64,000 nucleotides of DNA, taken from Streptomyces cynarae (lineage in GTDB: Bacteria; Actinomycetota; Actinomycetes; Streptomycetales; Streptomycetaceae). The stretch is from assembly GCF_025642135.1 (NCBI RefSeq), contig NZ_CP106793.1, positions 992,001 through 1,056,000 on the forward strand, read 5' to 3'. Of the stretch, positions 57,932 through 64,000 are shown piece by piece (position 1 is the stretch's first letter; each line of letters begins with the position of its first letter). A model generated the notes under the pieces. That model was not told where the DNA came from. It worked only from the letters and a program-made list of their open reading frames with translations, and made no database searches. The position numbers and the translations under genes are program-made.

Positions 57932-60300
57932 TGCCGGCCATGAGGTCGCCCGTCTTCCTCGGGGTCCGTCACCACTCCCCCGCCTGCGCCCGCCTGGTGG
58001 CCCGGACGATCGGCTCCCTGCGGCCGGCGTATGTGCTGGTGGAGGGGCCGGCGGACATGAACGACCGGCTGGAGGAACTGCTCCTCGGGCACACGCTGCC
58101 GATCGCCGTGTTCAGCCACTACCGCGACGAGCAGCGCGTGGCGACGTCCTGGACACCGCTGTGCGACTACTCCCCGGAGTGGATCGCCCTGCGGGAGGGG
58201 CGGGCGGCGGGAGCCCAGGTGCGCTTCATCGACCTGCCGGCCTGGCATCCGGCGCTCGCGGAGGGCGGCGACCGGTACGCCAACCGGTACGCGGACGCCG
58301 AGGCGAGGTACGCGGAGGCGACGACACGGCTGTGCACGCACTTCGCCGTCGATTCGGTGGACGCACTCTGGGACGGGTTGTTCGAGGTGACCGACCCGGG
58401 TGACGCCGACGGTTCCGGGGCCGGCGGCGAACCGGGCGATGCGGAGGACCTGCGTGCCCGGCTCGACGCCTACTTCTCCCTGGTGCGCGGCGACGCGGAG
58501 GCGGATCCGGGAGACCGGGCGCGCGAGGAGTACATGGCGTCCTGGGTGCGCGCCGCGCTCGCTCGGGCCGGAGACCGCCCGGTGCTGGTGGTCACCGGCG
58601 GCTTCCACCAGCCTGCGCTCCGCGCCCTGTCCGCCCTGCCGTCCCCGCAGGGGGCCGGCGGGGCCGACTGGCCGAGCGTGCCCGAACCGCCCGAGGGGGC
58701 GCTCGGCGGAAGCTTCCTGGTGCCGTACTCCTTCCACCGACTGGACGCCTTCGCCGGCTACCAGTCCGGCATGCCCTCGCCCGGCTACTACCAGCAACTG
58801 TGGGAGACGGACCCGGCAAACGCCGCGCGGGGTCTGCTGCGCGCGGTCACCGAGCGGCTGCGCACCCGTGGGATCCGGCTGTCGACGGCCGACCTGATCG
58901 CAGCCCGCACTCTGGCCCAGGGGCTGGCCCGGCTGCGCGGTCATCCGTACGAGACCCGGGTGGACGTCCTCGACGGCCTGGCCGGCGCCGTGATCGCGGA
59001 CGACCTGGACCGGCCGCTGCCGTGGACCACCCGAGGCACGCTCGGCGCCGGCACCCATCCGGTGGTGGTGGAGATGGTCGCCGCCTGCACCGGCGAGGCC
59101 GTGGGCCGGCTGCACCCGGACACCCCGCTGCCCCCGTTGGTGCACGACGTGGCCGCACACCTCGCCCGCCTGGGTCTGGCCGACGCCGACGCGCCGGTCA
59201 CTCTGGACCTGACGAAGGCGCCGGACCTGTCCCGCAGCCGCGCGCTGCACCGGCTGCGCGTGCTGGGCGTACCGGGCTTCAGCCGGGTCTCGGGCCCGGC
59301 CGACGGAGCCGACCCGGTGTTCACCGAGGTGTGGACGCCAGGGCCGGCAGCCCGGCGCGAGGCCGCTCTCATCGAGGCAGGCGCCTACGGAGCCCGCCTG
59401 GACGAGGCCGCCGCGGCGCTGCTCGGCGAGCGGATGCACGCGGCGGGCCCGGCGGTCGGTGCGCTGGCCGGGTTGCTGTTCGACGCGGTGCTGTGCGGGG
59501 TCGGGCCCCTCTGCGAGGACCTGCTGGTGTCCCTCGCGGCCCGGGTGGGACAGGTCGGCGACCTGGGGTCGCTCGGCGAGGTGCTGGCGGCGACGCTCGG
59601 CCTGTGGCGGCACGACCGGGTGTTCGGCGTGGCCCGCGACCGGCTGCTCGGAGCTGTGGTCGGCGGCGCCGCCGACCGGGTGTTCTGGCTGGCGGAGGGC
59701 CTGCACGGCGACCGCGGCGCGGACCTTCCCCGGCTGCGTGCCATGGCGGCCGCGCGGGACGCGCTGCGGCACGCGCCCGACCTGATGTCGGTCACCCCGC
59801 AGGCCGCCGCCGAGGCCGCCGCGCGCATCAGCCGCGATCCGCGCGCCCCAGCCGATCTGCGCGGCGCCGCCTTCGGGCTGCGCTGGGCCCTGGGCGTCCC
59901 GGGCGATCCCGGACCGGTGGTGCAGGCGCTGGCCTCGGCCGCCGTGGACACCCTCGGCGACTGGCTGACCGGCCTGTTCGCCGTGGCCCGTGAGGAGGTG
60001 GCGCGGGCCACTGGGACTGGCGAGGACTCCCTGGTCGACGTCGTGGACGGCGTCGTATCGGCGATGGCCGAGGGCGACTTTCTCACCGGCCTGCCCGCGC
60101 TCCGGCAAGCCTTCGCCTTCTTCCCGCCCCGCGAACGGGAGCGCATCGCCGAACACCTGCTGCACCGCCGCGGCCTGCGCGGCTCGGCGCGCTCCCTGCT
60201 GCGCACCTCCGCCGACCCCCTGCTGCAGGCCCGTGCCCGGGCCCTGGAGGAGAACGTGATCCAACTGCTCGACCGCCACGGCCTGGGGGCACCCCGATGA
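57931..60300 (+). CDS. DUF5682 (YehM-like) protein
   Basis: A 789-residue soluble protein. The N-terminal FLGVRHHSPACARLVARTI and YVLVEGPADMNDRLEELLL, with DLPAWHPALAEGG and VLVVTGGFHQPALRAL, is an alpha/beta domain recalling ChaN/TraB-like erythromycin-esterase folds with His/Glu clusters, so an enzymatic activity is possible. The rest (about 330-789) is helical. TGATG overlap with the ATPase stop, ATGA overlap with the vWA gene. Function is unknown; it is constant in the MoxR-vWA-SWIM clusters. Confidence 0.87.
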   Translation: MPAMRSPVFLGVRHHSPACARLVARTIGSLRPAYVLVEGPADMNDRLEELLLGHTLPIAVFSHYRDEQRVATSWTPLCDYSPEWIALREGRAAGAQVRFIDLPAWHPALAEGGDRYANRYADAEARYAEATTRLCTHFAVDSVDALWDGLFEVTDPGDADGSGAGGEPGDAEDLRARLDAYFSLVRGDAEADPGDRAREEYMASWVRAALARAGDRPVLVVTGGFHQPALRALSALPSPQGAGGADWPSVPEPPEGALGGSFLVPYSFHRLDAFAGYQSGMPSPGYYQQLWETDPANAARGLLRAVTERLRTRGIRLSTADLIAARTLAQGLARLRGHPYETRVDVLDGLAGAVIADDLDRPLPWTTRGTLGAGTHPVVVEMVAACTGEAVGRLHPDTPLPPLVHDVAAHLARLGLADADAPVTLDLTKAPDLSRSRALHRLRVLGVPGFSRVSGPADGADPVFTEVWTPGPAARREAALIEAGAYGARLDEAAAALLGERMHAAGPAVGALAGLLFDAVLCGVGPLCEDLLVSLAARVGQVGDLGSLGEVLAATLGLWRHDRVFGVARDRLLGAVVGGAADRVFWLAEGLHGDRGADLPRLRAMAAARDALRHAPDLMSVTPQAAAEAAARISRDPRAPADLRGAAFGLRWALGVPGDPGPVVQALASAAVDTLGDWLTGLFAVAREEVARATGTGEDSLVDVVDGVVSAMAEGDFLTGLPALRQAFAFFPPRERERIAEHLLHRRGLRGSARSLLRTSADPLLQARARALEENVIQLLDRHGLGAPR

Positions 60301-61496
60301 ACTCCACGCTGCCCGAACCGGCGCCGGAGCCGTCCGGCGCACCGTCGGCCCCCGACCCCGGCCTGGAGCGCTGGCGGCTCGTCCTGGGCGCCGCCGCCGA
60401 ACGCTGCACCGGCCCCCTGCACGGCGCGGCCGCCGCGCGGGACGCCGCCCTGGAGTGGCTCTACGGCCGCGACGACGACCTGCGCCGACGCGGGGTGCGC
60501 CGCGGTACGGCGGACTCCCGCGAGGCCGGCACCGGCCCGTCCCGACCGACCGCGGTCGACTGGCTGGACGACATCCACCGCCTCTTCCCCAAGACGACGG
60601 TGGAACGGCTGGAGCGCGACGCGGTGGAGCGGTACCAGATCCATGAGATCGTCACCGACCCGGACGTCCTCGCCCGCGTGGAACCGAGCCAGACCCTCCT
60701 GCGCGCCGTCCTGCGCACCAAGCACCTGATGAACCCCGAGGTGCTGGCGGCGGCCCGGCGGATCGTCGAGACGGTCGTACGGCAGCTGATGGAGCGTCTG
60801 CGGCCACAGGTGCGGCGCGCGTTCACCGGTTCCCGCTCCCGCCGCCCCAGCCGGCTGCCGATCGCCCGGGACTTCGACTTCCGCGCCACCATCCGCGCCA
60901 ACCTCGCCCACTACCAGCCCGAGGAGCGCCGCATTCTCATCGAGCGGCCGCACTTCCACTCCCGCACCCGCCGCCACCTGGAACAGTGGCAACTGGTGCT
61001 GCTGGTCGACCAGTCCGGCTCCATGGCCGGCTCGGTGATCCACTCGGCGGTCACGGCCGCCTGCCTGTGGAGCCTGCCGGGGCTGAAGACGCACCTGGTC
61101 GCCTTCGACACCGCGGTGGTCGACCTGACCTCCGACGTGACCGACCCGGTGGAACTGCTGATGCGGGTACAGCTCGGCGGCGGCACCGACATCGCGCGGG
61201 CCGTCGACTACGGCGCCTCGCTGGTCGAGAACCCGCGGCGGGCCATCGTCGCCCTCGTGTCCGACTTCTACGAGGGCGGCGACCCGTACCGCCTGGTGCG
61301 CACCGTGCGGCACCTCGTCGAGCAGGGCACGACCGTGCTGTGCCTGGCCGCCCTCGACGAGGCCGCCGATCCCGTCTACGACCGTGCCCTGGCCGGGAGG
61401 CTGGCCGAGGCGGGTGCCCCGGTGGGCGCGATGACGCCGGGCGCGCTCGCGGAGTTCGTCGCCGAGCACATCGGCCGGGGAGGGCAGGCCCGATGA
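60297..61496 (+). CDS. vWA domain protein (YehP-like)
   Basis: A 399-residue protein. Residues about 85-230 are a helical region with DDIHRLFPKTTVERLERDAVE. The von Willebrand A domain (232-399) has a complete metal-dependent adhesion site: D238-x-S240-x-S242 (LVDQSGSMAG), T297 (GGGTDIA) and D323 (VSDFYEGGD). In MoxR-vWA pairs the ATPase remodels complexes held by the vWA protein. ATGA overlaps at both ends show strict co-translation. Confidence 0.92.
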   Translation: MNSTLPEPAPEPSGAPSAPDPGLERWRLVLGAAAERCTGPLHGAAAARDAALEWLYGRDDDLRRRGVRRGTADSREAGTGPSRPTAVDWLDDIHRLFPKTTVERLERDAVERYQIHEIVTDPDVLARVEPSQTLLRAVLRTKHLMNPEVLAAARRIVETVVRQLMERLRPQVRRAFTGSRSRRPSRLPIARDFDFRATIRANLAHYQPEERRILIERPHFHSRTRRHLEQWQLVLLVDQSGSMAGSVIHSAVTAACLWSLPGLKTHLVAFDTAVVDLTSDVTDPVELLMRVQLGGGTDIARAVDYGASLVENPRRAIVALVSDFYEGGDPYRLVRTVRHLVEQGTTVLCLAALDEAADPVYDRALAGRLAEAGAPVGAMTPGALAEFVAEHIGRGGQAR

Positions 61497-63490
61497 CCCG
61501 TGCGGACCTGCTCGTGCTCACGCCGGAGACCCTCGCGTCGCTCGCCAACCGCGGCCTCGTCAAACGCGCCGAGAAGGACCTGGCGGCCGGCTCCGGGCCG
61601 GTGGTGACGACCGGCGACGACGGCACCGTACGCGGCGCCTTCCCGGACGGCACGGAAGCCGCGCTCCCTGCGGGCATCGCCCTGGAGGCCGCCGACTGCA
61701 GCTGCGCCGCACCGGGCGTGTGCCGGCACCGGATCGCGCTGGTGCTGGCCTACCAGCGATCCGCGCCCTCGGCGCCGGACGACACGCAGGTGGCCGAGGA
61801 GCCGTTCACCGACTGGTCGCCGGCCGAGTTCGACGACGACGGGCTGGCGACGGCGCTGGGCCGCCCCGCCGTGACCGCCGCCCGCCGCACCAGGGAGCGC
61901 GGCTACACGGCCCGTGTGCACCGTCCCACCGCCACCGACCCGGCGCCTCGCGTGGAACTGCCCACCTGCACCGTCCGCTTCCCGGTCCCGCACGAACTGG
62001 GCTACGCCCTCTCCGACGCGGCGGCTCCGCTGCGCGGCGAGGTCGTCACCCTGGCGGTCTGGGCGTTCCGCGCCGCGGACGCCGAACAAGCGGAGGAAGT
62101 GACCGTCGGTGGCCGTACGACCGCCCCGGCCGGAGCCGACGACGCGCTACGCGCGGCCGTGGCACTCGCCGACGAACTCCTCCTGGACGGCGTGCAACAG
62201 GCCGGGCCGGTCTTCACCGGCTCACTACGCCGCGCCGAACAGGCGCTGACCGCCGTCTCCCACCACTGGCCCGCCGGCGCGGTGGCCGACCTGCGGGACC
62301 AGTTGGAGGCCTACGCGGCCCGCGCCAGTCGCTACGCGCCCGAACGCCTGGCCCTGCTCCTTGCCGAACTGCACGCCCGGCACCGCGGGGCCGATCGCAA
62401 CCGGGTCGGCGTGCTGGGCACCTCGGAGGCACCGGTGACACCGCTGCGGCGGGTGCGTCTGGTGGCGCTGGGTTGCCGGATCGGCGGCACCGCCCGGGAC
62501 CGTACGGCCGAGACGTACTTCGCGCACGCCGACGCCGGCACCGTGCTGGTCCTGCGCAAGCGGTGGGAGCTGACGGGAGATCAGGCACCCACCGGCCACG
62601 AGCTGTCGACGCGCCGCCTGCTCGGTTCACCGCTGCGCGCGCTGGCCACGGCCAACGTCGTCAGCGAGCACACCGCACGGGCCGCCGACCGCACAGTCGT
62701 CCTCTCGCGGGGCCGGATCGCCGCGACCAGCATCACACCCGTCGGCTCCGCATGGACGGAACTGCCGGACAGGCTGCTGCTGCGGGACACCGCCGCACAT
62801 CTGCGGGAGGCCGGCGAACGTCCACCACGTCTGATCCGTCCCCGGGTCGAGGCGGATGCGGTACGGGTCATCGCGGTCGACACCGTGGACGACATCGGCT
62901 ACGACCCCGCCGGGCAGCGCCTGGAAGCGGTGCTGCGCGATCCCGCGGGCAACCCCGTCCACCTCCGTGCCGAGTACAACCCGCTGTGCCCCGGTGGCCT
63001 GGACGCCCTGGCCGCCGCGCTGGCCGACGGCGAGGTCCACTGCGTCAGCGGCATGCTGGGCCGGGGCCGCGGCCGGATCGTCCTGGACCCGCTGGCCGTC
63101 CTCACCTCTGAGGGCGTCACCGTCCCGGACTTGGCCCCGGGCGAGGGCGACACCAGGCTCACCACGATCCGCCCCCGCCCGTCCGACCCGATCACGACGA
63201 CCCTCGAGTCGGCACTCACCGCCCTGGCCGACGCGGCCCATCACGGCCTGCGCCACCTCACCGGCACGTCCCGCACCACCCTCGCGGACACTGCCACACA
63301 CCTGCGCCGCACCGGCCTGCGCACCGCCGCCCGCCTCGTGGACGCCCTGACCGGCGCCCTGCACACCCAGGGCGCGACGGCGGCCGTCCCCCACTGGGTG
63401 GCTGCCCACATCCACCTGACGACGAGCCTGGACCTGCACCAGGAGAACGCACTGGAGACACCGGTGGCGGAAAGGGGAGGCAGCCACTGA
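61493..63490 (+). CDS. SWIM zinc-finger protein (YehQ-like)
   Basis: A 665-residue protein. The SWIM motif is C69-x-C71 and C77-x-H79 (CSCAAPGVCRH) after a beta hairpin (DDGTVRGAFPDGTEAAL). SWIM fingers bind nucleic acid or protein. The remaining 550 residues show no known enzyme motif; beta-rich parts (about 370-560) include VLVLRKRWELTGD and FAHADAGTVLVLRK. Last gene of the coupled set; no hairpin obvious just after it. Confidence 0.88.
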   Translation: MTRADLLVLTPETLASLANRGLVKRAEKDLAAGSGPVVTTGDDGTVRGAFPDGTEAALPAGIALEAADCSCAAPGVCRHRIALVLAYQRSAPSAPDDTQVAEEPFTDWSPAEFDDDGLATALGRPAVTAARRTRERGYTARVHRPTATDPAPRVELPTCTVRFPVPHELGYALSDAAAPLRGEVVTLAVWAFRAADAEQAEEVTVGGRTTAPAGADDALRAAVALADELLLDGVQQAGPVFTGSLRRAEQALTAVSHHWPAGAVADLRDQLEAYAARASRYAPERLALLLAELHARHRGADRNRVGVLGTSEAPVTPLRRVRLVALGCRIGGTARDRTAETYFAHADAGTVLVLRKRWELTGDQAPTGHELSTRRLLGSPLRALATANVVSEHTARAADRTVVLSRGRIAATSITPVGSAWTELPDRLLLRDTAAHLREAGERPPRLIRPRVEADAVRVIAVDTVDDIGYDPAGQRLEAVLRDPAGNPVHLRAEYNPLCPGGLDALAAALADGEVHCVSGMLGRGRGRIVLDPLAVLTSEGVTVPDLAPGEGDTRLTTIRPRPSDPITTTLESALTALADAAHHGLRHLTGTSRTTLADTATHLRRTGLRTAARLVDALTGALHTQGATAAVPHWVAAHIHLTTSLDLHQENALETPVAERGGSH

Positions 63491-63558
63491 TGTCAGGCGG
63501 TGTCACGGGCGTCGGCAGCCGCCGCCCCCGGCGGGCGGCCGGACGGCGCCGGGCGGCG

Positions 63559-63711
63559 TCACCGAGGGAAAGCCATGCGGAACAGGTCCCAGGCGGTCGC
63601 GTCACCGACTGCCGCGCTGCCGCCCTGCGCGGCTCGCACACGCCGGTACGCCGACTCCGTGAACGCGGTACCGGATCGCGCCGGTTCGGAGTCGACCGGG
63701 ATCATCTCCAC
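63559..63711 (-). CDS. Possible small protein of 50 aa, unknown
   Basis: GTG at 63711 behind GGAAGGAAGG gives a 50-residue peptide with SAYRRVRAAQGGSAAVGDAT and a C-terminal AWDLFRMAFPR. No family recognised, and a longer frame to 63897 has no support. The Shine-Dalgarno and the less arginine-biased composition argue for a real gene; otherwise evidence is thin. The remaining 289 bp to the right edge hold nothing I can support. Confidence 0.35.
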   Translation of the reverse strand: MEMIPVDSEPARSGTAFTESAYRRVRAAQGGSAAVGDATAWDLFRMAFPR

Positions 63712-64000
63712 GGACACCCCTTCCTTCCGTACGCGCCGTCCAGGGACCGACGGCCCACACGGCGCGCGAGCGTGGTACCGCCCGGCAGGGCCACGGTTCG
63801 CCCAGACGGACCCGACCCGACCCCGCAGCCTGCCACCCCGGCACCCCGCACGCGCTCCCGCCCCGCATACGCGCCGCACCGACTCCCACGCGTCCACCCG
63901 AACGGCCCAACGCGGCCGAGCCGTCCGGATCGCCGCGGTTCCGCGCTCTCAGTCGGCCCCCTTCTCCCCCTCACCCCTGCGCACCCCCGTCGGAACGGCC

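Noticed and set aside
63712..64000. Minus-strand frames at the right edge
   Set aside because: Arg/Gly-rich, overlapping each other in three frames, no start site or family support.

Overview
The window is chromosomal DNA of a Streptomyces or very close relative. GC content is very high, start codons are often GTG, genes are packed with ATGA/GTGA overlaps, and nearly every product has its closest recognisable family in streptomycetes. I saw no rRNA, tRNA, CRISPR array or phage module. The only transposon trace is an internally deleted IS630-type transposase.

Layout. 1-3.3 kb: treS (cut by the left edge) and glgE of the trehalose to alpha-glucan pathway, with a DUF5133 gene. 3.5-6.4 kb: an anti-sigma-like ATPase, a YciO/YrdC protein, a hemerythrin and an unknown gene. 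6.5-18.7 kb: a hypoxia/stress block with DUF1876, two paralogous cyclic-nucleotide-domain proteins, two CBS-BON proteins, an Rv1733c-like membrane protein, an HTH-PPOX fusion, a zinc alcohol dehydrogenase, phosphoketolase, a universal stress protein, and a DevR/DevS (OsdR/OsdK)-type two-component pair. A GGCC-N4-GGCC palindrome lies before six of these transcription units and looks like the operator of that pair. 18.9-22.3 kb: an AI-2E-type permease, a Tat lipoprotein and a frameshifted AhpD-like gene. 22.3-27.3 kb: an aminodeoxychorismate synthase / aryl-CoA ligase / monooxygenase-fragment / lyase operon that should make and activate 4-aminobenzoate. 27.3-28.0 kb: a monooxygenase-membrane gene broken by an amber codon.

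28.2-37.9 kb: a full [NiFe]-hydrogenase maturation operon (hypX, an unknown 396-aa gene, a protease, hypA, B, F, C, D, E) ending in a 19-bp perfect hairpin. No hydrogenase structural gene is in the window. 38.1-40.9 kb: an ArsR-SRPBCC fusion with a visible promoter and operator, a DinB-like gene, DUF3291 and the IS630 remnant. 41.1-45.0 kb: a multidomain SpoIIE-type phosphatase and a secreted GH46 chitosanase with a palindromic operator. 45.0-52.4 kb: a sugar ABC importer locus (binding protein, two permeases, 2-hydroxyacid dehydrogenase, frameshifted DUF2264, DeoR/LacI hybrid regulator). 52.4-53.2 kb: an SRAP peptidase.

53.4-63.5 kb: five translationally coupled genes, DUF4132, MoxR AAA+ ATPase, DUF5682, vWA and SWIM zinc-finger proteins. 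This is the gene order of the E. coli yehI/yehL/yehM/yehP/yehQ set, whose function is unknown. It is the strongest candidate for an incompletely described system here.

Three genes (AhpD-like, DUF2264, MoxR) are each broken by loss of one base in a short G or C run. The common cause may be sequence error rather than gene decay.
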